In this document: in pieces, positions 1 through 10,018 of the stretch | How positions within the stretch are numbered: position 1 is the stretch's first letter | How the letters are laid out: the number at the start of each line of letters is the position of its first letter | DNA from: Micromonospora sp. KC213 | GTDB taxonomy: Bacteria; Actinomycetota; Actinomycetes; Mycobacteriales; Micromonosporaceae | Length of the DNA stretch: 64,000 nt | NCBI RefSeq assembly: GCF_004348325.1 | Contig: NZ_SMKF01000001.1 | Location: 122,049-186,048, forward strand | Reading direction: 5' to 3' | Notes under the pieces: model-generated | Databases searched by the model: none | The model's input: only the letters and a program-made list of their open reading frames with translations | What the model was told of the DNA's origin: nothing | Translations under genes and position numbers: made by a program

Positions 1-1
1 C

Positions 2-3000
2 CCGCAGCGTGTCGTCGTACACCTCGACGCCGCCACCACCACGCAACTGACCGCGACCGCGAGGGCGCACGGCCTGACCCTCGGCACGGTCGTCCAGGGG
101 GCGTGGGCCCTCACCCTCGGCCGGACCCTCGGCCGCGACGACGTGGTGTTCGGCACCGTGGTGTCCGGCCGCCCGGCCGACCTGCCCGGCGCCGAGTCGA
201 TGATCGGCGCGTTCGTCAACACCGTCCCGGTGCGGGTCGGTCTGCCGCCGGCCGAGCCGTACGCCACCGCCCTGCGCCGCCTGCAGGACCAGCAGTCGGA
301 GCTGGTGGCGCACCAGCACCTGGGGCTGGCCGACATCCAGCGCGTCGCCGGCGGGCGCGAGCTGTTCGACACCCTGGTCACGGTGGAGAACTACCCCTTC
401 GACCCGGACCGTCTCGCCGACCTCGCCCCCGGCCTGCGGCTGGCCGGGTTCTCCGGCGAGGAGGGCGTGCACTATCCGCTCGCCGTCACGGTCCTGCCCG
501 GCGAGCGGCTCCGGCTGGAGGTGGGACACCGCCCCGACGCCGTCACCGAGCCGCAGGCGCGACGGGTGGCCGAGCGCCTCATCCGGGCACTGACCGCGTT
601 CGCGACCGCGCCCACCGTGCCGCTGGGCCGCGTCGAGGTGCTCGACGTCGCAGAGGTGGAGCCGCTGGTCGGCACCGCCGCCGCCGTACCGGACACGACG
701 GTGACCACGCTGCTCGCCGAACAGGCCGCCCGCACGCCGGACGCCACCGCGGTGGTCGCCGACGGCGTCCGGCTCACCTACGCCCAGCTGCACGACCGCG
801 CCGGGCGGGTGGCCGCCCTGCTGGCCGCGCACGGCGTCGGTCCCGGCGGTGTGGTCGGGGTGGCCCTGCCCCGCTCGGCCGACCTGGTCGTGGCGCTGGT
901 CGCGGTGCTGCGCGCCGGCGCCGCGTACCTGCCGCTCGATCCCGACTACCCCGCCGACCGGCTCGCCCTCATGGTCGCCGACGCCAGGCCCGCCGCGCTG
1001 CTCACCGACACCGCGACCCGCGCCGCCCTGCCGGTCGACGCGACCGCGGTGCTGGCGCTCGACAGCGCCGTCCTGCCGGAGGCCGCGCCCGGCGGCCCGG
1101 GCGTACAGCCGTCGGACCCGGCGTACGTCATCTACACCTCCGGCTCCACCGGCCGCCCGAAGGGCGTGGTCGTGTCCCACCGGGCAATCGTCAACCGGCT
1201 GCTCTGGACGCAGGGCGAGTACGGGCTCACCCCGCACGACCGGGTGCTGCAGAAGACCCCGTCGAGCTTCGACGTCTCGGTGTGGGAGTTCTTCTGGCCG
1301 CTGATCGTCGGCGCCACGCTGGTCGTGGCCCGGCCCGGAGGCCATCGCGACCCGCGCTACCTGGCCGGCCTCGTTCAGCGGGAACGGGTCACCACCGTGC
1401 ACTTCGTGCCGTCGATGCTGCGGGCCTTCCTGGCCGAGCCGCAGGCGGCAGCGTGTACCGGCCTGACCCGGGTGCTGTGCAGCGGCGAGGCCCTGAGCGT
1501 CGACCTCGCCGAGGCCTTCCACGAGCGGTACGGCGGCGGCGTCGAGCTGCACAACCTGTACGGGCCCACCGAGGCCGCCGTGGACGTCACCGCGTGGCCG
1601 TGCCCGCCCGGTGCCGCCGCCGTGCCGATCGGCCGGCCGGTGTGGAACACCGCCCTGTACGTGCTCGACGCGGCGCTGCGGCCGGTCCCCGCCGGGACGC
1701 CCGGCGAGCTGTACCTGGCGGGCCGGCAGCTCGCCGACGGGTACCTCGGCCGCCCGGCGCTGACCGCGGAACGCTTCGTCGCCGACCCGTTCGGCCCACC
1801 CGGCACGCGCATGTACCGCACCGGTGACCTGGTTCGCCGCACCGCCGACGGCGTCGTCGAGTATCTCGGCCGCACCGACACCCAGGTCAAGATCCGCGGG
1901 TTCCGGGTGGAGCCGGGCGAGGTCGAGGCGGCCCTGCTGGGGCTGCCCGGCGTCCGCGCGGCGGCGGTCGTCGCCCGACCGGAGCTCGGGCTGGTCGGTT
2001 ACGTCGTCGGCGAGGCACTCGACCCGGCCGGCGTACGGCAGGACCTGGCCACGACACTGCCCGCACACCTCGTACCGGCCACCGTCGTGGTGCTCGACGC
2101 CCTGCCCGCGACGCCGAGCGGCAAACTGGACCGGGCCGCGCTTCCCGCGCCGACGCGGCAGCCGGCCGACGCGTCACGCCGGCCGCGGACTCCCGCCGAG
2201 GAGCTGCTCTGCGAGTTGTTCGCCGAGGTGCTCGGGGTGGAGACGGTCGGCATCGACGACGACTTCTTCGCACTGGGCGGCCACTCACTGCTCGCCACCC
2301 GCCTGGCCAGCCGCGTCCGCACGGTGTTCGGGGCGGAGCTGGCGCTGCGTACCGTGTTCGACGAGCCCACGGTGGCCGCGCTGGCGACCCGGCTCGACGC
2401 GCGGGACACCCGGCCGGTGCTGCGGGCCGGGGTCCGACCCGACCTGTTGCCGCTGTCGTACGCCCAGGCCCGGATGTGGTTCCTGTACCGGCTCGACGGC
2501 CCCAACCCCGCGTACACCATGGCCTTCGCCGCGCGCATCACCGGCGACCTGGACGTCGCGGCGCTGCGCGCGGCGCTCGGTGACCTGGCCGACCGACACG
2601 AGGCACTGCGCACGGTGCTGGCGGACGAGGCGGGTGCCCCCCGTCAGGTCATCCTGCCCGCCGCCGCGGCCCGGCCGGCGCTGCCGGTGACCGCCGCGAC
2701 CGACGGTGAGCTGGCGGGCCTGCTGGCGGCGGCCGCCCGCCGGCCGTTCCGGATCGACGCCGAGCCGCCGTTCGCGGCCGAGCTGTTCGAACTGGGCCCG
2801 GACGAACACGTGCTGCTGCTGACGGTGCACCACGTCGCGGCGGACGGGTGGTCGGCCCTGCCACTGCTGCGCGACCTCGCCACGGCCTACACCGCCCGCA
2901 CCGGCGGGCACGAGCCCGGCTGGTCCCCCCTACCGGTGCAGTACGCCGACCACGCGATCTGGCAGCGGGAGCTGCTCCGCGACGACGACGACCCGGACTC

Positions 3001-5584
3001 GCTGGCCGCCCGCCAGCTCGGGTACTGGCGCAAGGCACTCGACGGGCTGCCGGAGGAGCTGACCCTGCCCACCGACCGCCCGCGCCGCGCGGTGCCGAGC
3101 CTGCGCGGGGCCGGTGTGGAGGTCACCGTCCCGGCCGGGGTGCACCGGGCGGTCCGGGCGCTCGCGCGGCGGTGCGACGCCAGCGTCTTCATGGTGCTGC
3201 ACGCGGCGCTCGGGGCCCTGCTGACCCGGCTGGGCGCCGGCACCGACATCCCGGTCGGCACGCCGATCGCGGGACGCACCGACGACGCCGTCGACGACGT
3301 GGTCGGCTTCTTCGCCAACACGCTGGTGCTGCGGACCGACACGAGCGGCGACCCGACGTTCCGCACCCTGCTGGCGCGGGTCCGAGAGACCGACCTGGCC
3401 GCGTACGCCCACCAGGACGTGCCGTTCGAGCGCCTCGTGGAGGTACTCAACCCGGCCCGGTCGATGGCGCGGCACCCGCTGTTCCAGGTGATGCTGAGCC
3501 ACCAGGTCCGGCCGGACCTGCGGCTGCGGCTCGGCGAGTGCCGGGTGGTGCAGGAGAAGGTGGACACCGCGACCGCCAAGTTCGACCTGGCGTTCGAGGT
3601 CGTGGAGGAGCCGGGCCGGGCCGGGATGATGGTGGGCGTCGAGTACAGCACCGACCTGTTCGACGCCACCACCGCACACAGCCTGGCGACCGGCCTCGTC
3701 CGGCTGCTCGACGCCGTCACCCGGGAACCGGAACGCCCCGTCGGCAGCCTGGAACTGCTCAGCGCCGACGAGTACGAGCGGGTGCTCGCGCAGGGTGCCG
3801 GGCCGGTGGTCGACACACCGCGGCGCACCCTCGTCGAGCTGTTCGAGGACCAGGTGGCCCGCACACCGGACGCCCCGGCGCTGGTGTGCGGCGACATCGC
3901 GTACACGTTCGCCCAGCTGGACGCCCGCAGCGCCGAGCTGGCACGCCTGCTCGTCGAGCACGGCGCCGGTCCGGACACGGTGGTGGCGCTGCTGCTGCCC
4001 CGCACCGCCGACACCGTCGTGGCGCTGCTCGCCGTGCTGCGGGCCGGGGCGGCGTACCTGCCGATCGACCCGGCGTACCCGCCGGGGCGCATCGCGCACG
4101 TCCTGACCGACGCCGGTCCGCTGCTCACCGTCACGACCGAGCGGCTCGCCCCACTGGCCGGCGCACCGGTCCTCCTGCTCGACGCGCCGCGGGTGCAGCG
4201 GCGGCTGGCCCACCCGGGCGCCGGTGACCTGCCCCGGCCGCGGCCCGAACATCCGGCGTACGTCATCTACACGTCCGGCTCGACCGGGTTACCCAAGGGC
4301 GTGGTGGTGGAACACCGCAGCATCGCCAACCTGTTCCACAGCCACCGGGAACTGCTGTACCGGCCCACGGTCGCCGCGGCCGGCGGCCGGGCGCTGCGGG
4401 TCGCACACGGCTGGTCGTTCGCGTTCGACGCGTCCTGGCAGCCTCAGCTGTGGCTGCTCGACGGCCACGCCCTGCACCTGGTCACCGAGGACACGCTGCG
4501 CGACCCGGCGCTGCTCGTCGATTTCGTCGACCGGCACCGCATCGACTTCATCGAGGTCACCCCGTCGCACGCACTGCAACTGGCCGGCGCCGGGCTGATC
4601 CGCGACGGACGGTCGCCGCTGCTCGCCTGGGGCGTGGGCGGTGAGGCCGTGCCCACGCCGCTCTGGCGGCAGCTACGGGACCTGCCGAGCACCACGGGCT
4701 ACAACCTCTACGGCCCGACGGAGGCCACGGTCGACGCCCTCGCCGCCCGCGTCGCCGACAGCGAGCGCCCCCTGGTCGGGCGGCCCACCGCCAACACCCG
4801 GGCGTACGTGCTGGACCGGACGCTGCGACCGGTGCCCACCGGCGTCGTCGGCGAGCTGTACCTGGCCGGTGCCGGTCTGGCCCGCGGCTACCTGAACCAG
4901 CCGGGGGTCACTGCCGAGCGGTTCGTCGCGGACCCGTACGGACCGCCCGGGAGCCGGATGTACCGCACCGGTGATCTGGTGCGCTGGATGCCGGACGGCG
5001 CGATCGACTTCCTGGGCCGCGCCGACGAGCAGGTCAAGATCCGCGGGTTCCGCATCGAATTGGGCGAGATCACCGCCGCGCTGGCCGCTGATCCGGCCGT
5101 GGCCCGGGCCGCGGCCGTGGTCCGGGACGATCCGCCCGCCGGCAAGCGGATCGTGGCCTACTGCGTCCTGGCCGACGGCGCCGCGCTCGACCCGGTGGCG
5201 CTGCGCGCGCGCCTGGGCCGGATGTTGCCCGACTACATGATCCCGGCGGCGTTCGTCGCGCTGGACGAGCTGCCGCTGACGGAGCACGGCAAGCTGGACC
5301 GGCGGGCGCTGCCGGCGCCGGCAGCCGACGACCGGCGGCCCGGGCGTCGCCCGGAGACCGCCGCCGAGGCGCTGCTCTGCGGCCTCTTCGCCGAGCTGCT
5401 CGACGTGCCGGAGGTCGGGGCGGACGACAGCTTCTTCGATCTGGGCGGGCACTCGTTGCTCTTGGTGCAGCTGCGCGAACGGGTACGCGACGCCACGGGC
5501 ACCCATCTGGGCATTGTCGACTTCTTCGCCCGCCCGACGGCGGCGGCCCTGGCCGAGTTGCTCACCGTCCGCGCGGCGGGCTGA
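2..5584 (+). CDS. Nonribosomal peptide synthetase, 5'-truncated (C-A-T-C-A-T)
   Basis: The reading frame is open from the left edge, so the start and the first HHxxxDG motif lie outside the window; 1860 residues are visible. Order: end of a condensation domain (to about nt 640); adenylation domain 1 (about 690-2140, core [11 protein letters not shown] near 1132); carrier domain (LGGHSLL near 2273); a complete condensation domain (HHVAADGWS from 2828); adenylation domain 2 (about 3820-5310); a final carrier (LGGHSLL near 5443). By eye, the pocket of A1 reads D-V-W-H-L-S-L-V-D, the known serine code. A2 reads roughly D-A-Q-E-G-G-L-V-D, which I cannot assign. The visible complete C domain has a condensation-type rather than cyclization-type active site. 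There is no thioesterase, so release must use another enzyme. It converges on the salicylate synthase gene, suggesting a salicyl-seryl siderophore. Confidence 0.95.
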   Translation, partial: PQRVVVHLDAATTTQLTATARAHGLTLGTVVQGAWALTLGRTLGRDDVVFGTVVSGRPADLPGAESMIGAFVNTVPVRVGLPPAEPYATALRRLQDQQSELVAHQHLGLADIQRVAGGRELFDTLVTVENYPFDPDRLADLAPGLRLAGFSGEEGVHYPLAVTVLPGERLRLEVGHRPDAVTEPQARRVAERLIRALTAFATAPTVPLGRVEVLDVAEVEPLVGTAAAVPDTTVTTLLAEQAARTPDATAVVADGVRLTYAQLHDRAGRVAALLAAHGVGPGGVVGVALPRSADLVVALVAVLRAGAAYLPLDPDYPADRLALMVADARPAALLTDTATRAALPVDATAVLALDSAVLPEAAPGGPGVQPSDPAYVIYTSGSTGRPKGVVVSHRAIVNRLLWTQGEYGLTPHDRVLQKTPSSFDVSVWEFFWPLIVGATLVVARPGGHRDPRYLAGLVQRERVTTVHFVPSMLRAFLAEPQAAACTGLTRVLCSGEALSVDLAEAFHERYGGGVELHNLYGPTEAAVDVTAWPCPPGAAAVPIGRPVWNTALYVLDAALRPVPAGTPGELYLAGRQLADGYLGRPALTAERFVADPFGPPGTRMYRTGDLVRRTADGVVEYLGRTDTQVKIRGFRVEPGEVEAALLGLPGVRAAAVVARPELGLVGYVVGEALDPAGVRQDLATTLPAHLVPATVVVLDALPATPSGKLDRAALPAPTRQPADASRRPRTPAEELLCELFAEVLGVETVGIDDDFFALGGHSLLATRLASRVRTVFGAELALRTVFDEPTVAALATRLDARDTRPVLRAGVRPDLLPLSYAQARMWFLYRLDGPNPAYTMAFAARITGDLDVAALRAALGDLADRHEALRTVLADEAGAPRQVILPAAAARPALPVTAATDGELAGLLAAAARRPFRIDAEPPFAAELFELGPDEHVLLLTVHHVAADGWSALPLLRDLATAYTARTGGHEPGWSPLPVQYADHAIWQRELLRDDDDPDSLAARQLGYWRKALDGLPEELTLPTDRPRRAVPSLRGAGVEVTVPAGVHRAVRALARRCDASVFMVLHAALGALLTRLGAGTDIPVGTPIAGRTDDAVDDVVGFFANTLVLRTDTSGDPTFRTLLARVRETDLAAYAHQDVPFERLVEVLNPARSMARHPLFQVMLSHQVRPDLRLRLGECRVVQEKVDTATAKFDLAFEVVEEPGRAGMMVGVEYSTDLFDATTAHSLATGLVRLLDAVTREPERPVGSLELLSADEYERVLAQGAGPVVDTPRRTLVELFEDQVARTPDAPALVCGDIAYTFAQLDARSAELARLLVEHGAGPDTVVALLLPRTADTVVALLAVLRAGAAYLPIDPAYPPGRIAHVLTDAGPLLTVTTERLAPLAGAPVLLLDAPRVQRRLAHPGAGDLPRPRPEHPAYVIYTSGSTGLPKGVVVEHRSIANLFHSHRELLYRPTVAAAGGRALRVAHGWSFAFDASWQPQLWLLDGHALHLVTEDTLRDPALLVDFVDRHRIDFIEVTPSHALQLAGAGLIRDGRSPLLAWGVGGEAVPTPLWRQLRDLPSTTGYNLYGPTEATVDALAARVADSERPLVGRPTANTRAYVLDRTLRPVPTGVVGELYLAGAGLARGYLNQPGVTAERFVADPYGPPGSRMYRTGDLVRWMPDGAIDFLGRADEQVKIRGFRIELGEITAALAADPAVARAAAVVRDDPPAGKRIVAYCVLADGAALDPVALRARLGRMLPDYMIPAAFVALDELPLTEHGKLDRRALPAPAADDRRPGRRPETAAEALLCGLFAELLDVPEVGADDSFFDLGGHSLLLVQLRERVRDATGTHLGIVDFFARPTAAALAELLTVRAAG

Positions 5585-5589
5585 GCCGG

Positions 5590-5623
5590 CGGGCCCGGTG
5601 ACCGTGCGCGGTCACCGGGCCCG
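5590..5623. terminator. Bidirectional terminator between NRPS and salicylate synthase
   Basis: Perfect 14-bp inverted repeat (CGGGCCCGGTGACC at 5590-5603, complement at 5610-5623) with a 6-nt loop. It occupies most of the 48-nt gap between two convergent genes. There is no T-tract on either side, as is usual for actinomycete terminators. Confidence 0.75.
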
Positions 5624-5632
5624 TGGTGCGGA

Positions 5633-6979
5633 TCAGCGGTGCAGGTAGCGGCTGATGCTGCGCAGCTTCTCGGCGGTCTCCTCCAGCTCACGCTCCGGGG
5701 TGGACTGTCCGACGATGCCGGCGCCCGCGCGCAGCCAGGTCCGGCCCTCCTGCTGGAAGATCGACCGCAGCACCAGTGCCGCGTCCATCGAGCCGTCCGC
5801 GTCGACGGTGAGCACGGCCCCGCTGTACAGGCCACGCGGCGCGTTCTCGAGGCGGTCGATGGCCTCGCACGCGGCGGCCTTCGGCACCCCGGACGCGGTG
5901 ATCGCCGGGAACAGGACGGCGAGCGCGTGCCAGGCGTTGCGTCCGCCGCTCAGGGTGGCGCTGACCCGCGACGCGAGGTGCTGCACGCTGCCGCGCTCCT
6001 TGACGTCCATGAAGTCGTCGACCTGCACGCTGCCCGGCACGGCGAGGGCGGTCAGCTCGTCGAAGGCGAGTTTCACGCTGATGGCGTGCTCGAATATCTC
6101 CTTCGCGTCGGCCTGCAGGTCGGTGCGGAGCGCACCGTCGAGCATCGGGTCGCCGTGCCGGGCCCGGGTACCGGCCAACGGCTGGGTGGACACCCGGCCG
6201 GTGGCCGTCACCTCGACGACCGTCTCGGGGCTGAAGCCGGCGCACCGCACGCCGCCGAGGTCCAGCAGGTACGACCGGGCCGGGGTGTTGGCCCGGCGTC
6301 CCGCCTCGTAGGTGGCGAACAGGTCGACGTCGCCGTGGACCGGTACGAGACGGGACAGGATCACCTTCTGGTACCGCCGGGCCCGAATCTCCGCGACGGC
6401 ACGGGACACCGCGGTGCGGTAGAACTCGGCGTCGTGGTCGGGGTCCGGTGAGGGCAGCGGTGTGCCGGCGGCGGTGACGACCGCCGCTGCGGCGGCCACC
6501 TGGGACGTGAGCGGCAGCAGGTCCGCGGTGTCGACCGCCCGGACGTCGACGGCGTCGGTGGAGATCCGCACCTCGCGGGTCGGGACCACCAGGTGCAGCA
6601 ACGGTCCACGGGCCGCCGCGGGATCGCCGTGCAGCAGGTGGCTGAGGCCGAATCCGGCCCAGCCGTACGCCCGCGCGCCCTCGACCGGGCAGCGGGCGAG
6701 CGCGTCCGCCACGGCCTGCAGCGGTTCTGGGCCGGACGGCCTGGTCGACCAGCCGTCGGCGTCCCGGACGTGCAGCTCGTCGGCGTACAGCACCAGTTCG
6801 TACGCCGATCCTGACGCCACCGACCACGTGCCGCTGTTCTCGTAGAGGACATACGGGCCGGGCATCGTCCTGGCCAGCTCGGTGGCCAGCCGGAGCGGGT
6901 CGGCGGCGCCGGTCAACCGACCGGAGTAGTAACGACTGACGAGCTTCCGGTCGTCTTCCAACAATCCACGACGTTCCAC
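5633..6979 (-). CDS. Salicylate synthase (MbtI/Irp9-like)
   Basis: 448-residue chorismate-utilising enzyme, predicted to convert chorismate through isochorismate to salicylate and pyruvate in the cytoplasm. The C-terminal two thirds carry the family landmarks: RRYQKVILSR, TQPLAGTRA, KEIFEHAISVK, VKERGSVQHLASR, FPAITASGVPKAA, PRGLYSGAV and WLRAGAGIV. These resemble mycobacterial MbtI and Yersinia Irp9/YbtS more than EntC/DhbC isochorismate synthases, and no isochorismatase or DHB dehydrogenase lies nearby. A GTG start at 6979 has GGAGGAGG 8 nt upstream. The gene is divergent from the ATP-grasp/NIS operon across an iron box and convergent with the NRPS. It would supply the aryl cap of the siderophore; the salicyl-AMP ligase is presumably outside the window. 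Confidence 0.9.
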   Translation of the reverse strand: MERRGLLEDDRKLVSRYYSGRLTGAADPLRLATELARTMPGPYVLYENSGTWSVASGSAYELVLYADELHVRDADGWSTRPSGPEPLQAVADALARCPVEGARAYGWAGFGLSHLLHGDPAAARGPLLHLVVPTREVRISTDAVDVRAVDTADLLPLTSQVAAAAAVVTAAGTPLPSPDPDHDAEFYRTAVSRAVAEIRARRYQKVILSRLVPVHGDVDLFATYEAGRRANTPARSYLLDLGGVRCAGFSPETVVEVTATGRVSTQPLAGTRARHGDPMLDGALRTDLQADAKEIFEHAISVKLAFDELTALAVPGSVQVDDFMDVKERGSVQHLASRVSATLSGGRNAWHALAVLFPAITASGVPKAAACEAIDRLENAPRGLYSGAVLTVDADGSMDAALVLRSIFQQEGRTWLRAGAGIVGQSTPERELEETAEKLRSISRYLHR

Positions 6980-7056
6980 CCGGGTGGCCTCCTCCGACAG
7001 GCGGTCCCCTGCCGACGCCGGGCACCGCGACTCCTGCGCACATCAAACGGCATTTC

Positions 7057-7075
7057 TTAGGTGAGGCTACCCTTA
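7057..7075. promoter_or_regulatory. Iron box (IdeR/DmdR1-type operator)
   Basis: TTAGGTGAGGCTACCCTTA matches the actinobacterial iron-box consensus TTAGGTTAGGCTAACCTAA at 16 of 19 positions. It lies between the divergent salicylate synthase and ATP-grasp genes and overlaps a candidate -10 (TATAGT, 7074-7079) for the rightward operon. Iron-dependent repression of both directions is inferred. Confidence 0.85.
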
Positions 7076-7211
7076 TAGTCGTCGGTAGCGACAGGTGGGC
7101 CACTGCGCCCTACAGTCGACGCACACCCGGCAGCAACCGCGCCGTCGGGACGCGCCGGCATGCCCGACTAGGGTGGGCAACCAGAATGATCAACCAGTCG
7201 ACGGAGGCGGG

Positions 7212-8381
7212 ATGCGGCTGTACCTCACCGCGCTCAACCCCACCGACGCCGTCCTGGAAGGATTCCTACCGGCGGCGGCCTCGCTCGGACTGCCGGTCAC
7301 GGTGCTGACCGACCGGCCGGAGCAGTGGCCCGCCGGGACACCGGTCGCCGGATGCGCCGTCCGCGACGCCTCGGCCGTCGTCACGGCGGCGGTCCGGCCG
7401 GCGGCGTTGTTGTCCAACAGCGACCACCTCCAGGAAGTGACCGCGATCGCCGCCCGCCGGCTCGGCCTGCCGGGCAAGGACCCCGACGCCGCCCGGCTCT
7501 GCAAGGACAAGGCCGCGGCCCGCCGGGCCGTCGCCGCCGCCGGGCTCGACCTGGTCCGCACCGTCGCCGTGAACCCCGGTACGGCGCCCGCGGTGCCGGA
7601 CGGGATGTTTCCCGCCGTGGTCAAGCCGCGCGACGGCGTTGCCAGCGAGGACGCCTACCTGGTGACCGACCCCGGTGACCTGGCCGCCCGGATCACCGAG
7701 ATCCGCCGCCGCCGGCCCGAGGTCGCGCTGGTGGTCGAGGAGTACCTCGCCGGCGAACTACGCACCTACGACACCCTCGGCGACGCGGCCGGCCTCGCCG
7801 TCCTCGGCGGGTGGCACACCGGCCTCGGCCCGCCACCGACGTTCACCGAGACCAGCCTCGACTGGTCACCCCCGCCCGAGCGGGACGACCTCGCGCTCCG
7901 GGCGCGGCTCGACGCGCTCGGCGTGCGCTTCGGCGCCTGCCACACCGAGTACGTCGTGCAGGACGGCCGGGTGCGGCTGATCGAGGTGAACTACCGCCTG
8001 ATCGGCGACCGGATGGACCTGATCCTCGCCGACCTGCTCGGTGTGCCGCTGTTCGAGCACGTCATCCGGCTGCACCTCGGTGAGCAGCTGACCGCTCTCG
8101 ACCTGCCCGCCCCGTCCACCGTCGCCCGGCACGCCCGCGTCGAGTACGTCTGCGCCGACCGGTCCGGCCGGCTCGTCGCGGCTCCCGGCCGGCTCGACAC
8201 CGTCCAGGACGGCGTCCGACTGGCCTGCCGGCCGATGCGCGCGGTGGGCAGGGTCGCCGACCGGAGCGGCACCAACCGCGACTACCTCGCGGCGCTGCAC
8301 GCCGTCGGCCCCGACCGGGACACCGTCCGGGCCGCGCTGGCCGCCTTCCGACGCGGCCTGCGATGGACAATCGTCGGATGA
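7212..8381 (+). CDS. ATP-grasp domain ligase of the siderophore operon
   Basis: 389 residues with ATP-grasp architecture: an N-terminal pre-ATP-grasp fold, lysine-rich nucleotide-binding stretches (CKDKAAARRAV, FPAVVKPRDGVASEDAY), VVEEYLAGE, and the Mg-ATP binding end RLIEVNYRLIGD. Such enzymes form amide or thioester bonds through an acyl-phosphate. The substrate is not readable from sequence; joining a carboxylate and an amine fragment of the siderophore is an inference from context. The ATG at 7212 has GGAGG at 7203-7207. It is the first gene of a four-gene operon; its stop overlaps the next start (ATGA at 8378-8381). Confidence 0.8.
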   Translation: MRLYLTALNPTDAVLEGFLPAAASLGLPVTVLTDRPEQWPAGTPVAGCAVRDASAVVTAAVRPAALLSNSDHLQEVTAIAARRLGLPGKDPDAARLCKDKAAARRAVAAAGLDLVRTVAVNPGTAPAVPDGMFPAVVKPRDGVASEDAYLVTDPGDLAARITEIRRRRPEVALVVEEYLAGELRTYDTLGDAAGLAVLGGWHTGLGPPPTFTETSLDWSPPPERDDLALRARLDALGVRFGACHTEYVVQDGRVRLIEVNYRLIGDRMDLILADLLGVPLFEHVIRLHLGEQLTALDLPAPSTVARHARVEYVCADRSGRLVAAPGRLDTVQDGVRLACRPMRAVGRVADRSGTNRDYLAALHAVGPDRDTVRAALAAFRRGLRWTIVG

Positions 8382-10018
8382 TCGACGACAGCGAGCGGGA
8401 GGTGTTCGGCCGGGTGCTCGACGCCCTGCTGCGCGAGGACCACCTCGGTCTGCTCAGCCGCGGCCGGCCCGACGGCCTCGGCTGGTGGGCGGTGCCGCAC
8501 CGGGCCGGGCTGCTGCGGATCCCGGTCCGTGCGGACGGCTTCCAGCAGGCCCTGCGCATCGCCGCACCCGTGCTGCACGTCGTCGCCCACGACGGAGACG
8601 CCCACGACGGAGACGCCCGCGACGTCACCACCGTGGATGGTCTGCTGGCGGTGCTCGCTCCGCAGGACGACCCGGAGGCCGAGGCCGGTTGGCATGCCTT
8701 CACCACCGAGTGCCAGGACGACCTGCTGGCCCGCCGGCTCGCCGTGGCGGCCCGGCGGCGGGTGCTCGCCGAGGTCGTGGCCGAACGCACGACCGCCCCC
8801 ACCGGCATGCCGGCAGCACTGTTCGACGACGTGCTCGCCGCGTACGCCGGCCATCCGGTCTATCCCACCGACCGGTGCCGGCACGGACTCGACGACGACG
8901 ACCTGCGCCGGTACTCCCCCGAGCACGCGCCCCGCTTCGCCCTGCGCTGGTACGCCGCCCGCGCCGAGGCGGTACGGCTCACCGGTGACCTTCCCGACTG
9001 GTGGCCGCGGGCGCCCCGGACCGACCGGTTCCTGATGCCGGTGCATCCACTCACCGCGCAGCGCCACGGACTGCCGGTCACCGACCAGCCGGCGTTCACC
9101 GTACGGCCCACCCTGTCCATGCGGACGGTGGCGCTCGCACACGACCCGTACACCCATCTGAAACTGCCGCTGCCGACCGCGACCCTCGGCGCCCGGAACC
9201 GGCGGGCCCTGCATCCCGACACCCTCGCCGACGGCGCGGCGGTCGCCGGGCTGCTCGACCGGATCGCGAGCGCGGAACCGGCCTTCGCCGGCCGGATCCG
9301 GCACGCCGACGAGAGCGTCTACGGGCACGCCGGCGACGACGACCGGCTCAGCTTCCTGATCCGCCGCTTCCCACGCGACCTGGCCGGGGTCCAGGTGGTG
9401 CCGGTCGCGGCCCTCGCCGCGCCCGACCCGGTGGCGGGCACCGTGTTGGAACGGATCGCCGCGCACCCCGCGGAGCTGGTGGAGTCCTACCTCGACCTGC
9501 TGCTCGACTGGCACGTCTGCCTATGGCTGCGGTACGGGGTGGCCCTCGAGGCCCACCCGCAGAACATCCACCTGCTGGTGCATCCGGACGGGACGGTCGG
9601 CCTGCTCTACAAGGACAACGACGGTGCGCGGCTGGACCCGCGCCATCGCGCACCCGGTGGGGTCGCGCTGCGGGACGACCGGATGTGGGCACGCGATCCG
9701 CAGGAGTTGGCCGACGTGTTCATCACCATCACCCTGCACCTGGCCGCGGCGGCGCCGCTGCTCGCCCTCACCGCCCGGGGGGTACGCCTACCGTCGCCGG
9801 CCGCCGCGCTGGCACCGAGGTTGGCAGCGGCTCGTGACCGCTGGGGCGACGGGCCCACGGCGCGGTTCTTCACCGAGCGGGTCCTGCGCGCCGCCCGACT
9901 ACCGGTCAAGGCGATGCTCACCGCCGGCACCCTGCTGCCGAAGCAGCGGCTCGGCTGCGCCGACGTCAACAAGTACTACCGGCGTACCGGCCCGAACTAT
10001 CTGCGGGAGACACCTTGA
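8378..10018 (+). CDS. IucA/IucC-family NIS siderophore synthetase (first copy)
   Basis: About 546 residues. NRPS-independent siderophore synthetases adenylate a carboxylic acid (citrate, alpha-ketoglutarate or a monoester) and condense it with an amine or alcohol. Family motifs in order: HPVYPTDRCRHGL, LMPVHPLTAQ, PTLSMRTV, EAHPQNIHLL, YKDNDGARL, and a C-terminal LLPKQRLGCADVNKYY segment followed by GPNYL. The start at 8378 is chosen because ATGA couples it to the preceding gene; an in-frame ATG at 8363 is an alternative. A 15-bp tandem duplication encodes HDGDA twice. It differs clearly from the next gene, so the two probably perform successive condensations. Confidence 0.9.
   Translation: MIDDSEREVFGRVLDALLREDHLGLLSRGRPDGLGWWAVPHRAGLLRIPVRADGFQQALRIAAPVLHVVAHDGDAHDGDARDVTTVDGLLAVLAPQDDPEAEAGWHAFTTECQDDLLARRLAVAARRRVLAEVVAERTTAPTGMPAALFDDVLAAYAGHPVYPTDRCRHGLDDDDLRRYSPEHAPRFALRWYAARAEAVRLTGDLPDWWPRAPRTDRFLMPVHPLTAQRHGLPVTDQPAFTVRPTLSMRTVALAHDPYTHLKLPLPTATLGARNRRALHPDTLADGAAVAGLLDRIASAEPAFAGRIRHADESVYGHAGDDDRLSFLIRRFPRDLAGVQVVPVAALAAPDPVAGTVLERIAAHPAELVESYLDLLLDWHVCLWLRYGVALEAHPQNIHLLVHPDGTVGLLYKDNDGARLDPRHRAPGGVALRDDRMWARDPQELADVFITITLHLAAAAPLLALTARGVRLPSPAAALAPRLAAARDRWGDGPTARFFTERVLRAARLPVKAMLTAGTLLPKQRLGCADVNKYYRRTGPNYLRETP
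8588..8617 (+). repeat. 15-bp in-frame tandem duplication inside the NIS synthetase gene
   Basis: CACGACGGAGACGCC occurs twice head to tail (8588-8602, 8603-8617), encoding HDGDA-HDGDA in the N-terminal part of the protein. The frame is kept, so it is probably a harmless slippage product in a surface loop. Confidence 0.85.

Noticed and set aside
5633..6979. Isochorismate synthase for 2,3-dihydroxybenzoate
   Set aside because: The C-terminal motifs fit MbtI/Irp9 salicylate synthases, and no isochorismatase or DHB dehydrogenase gene is visible.
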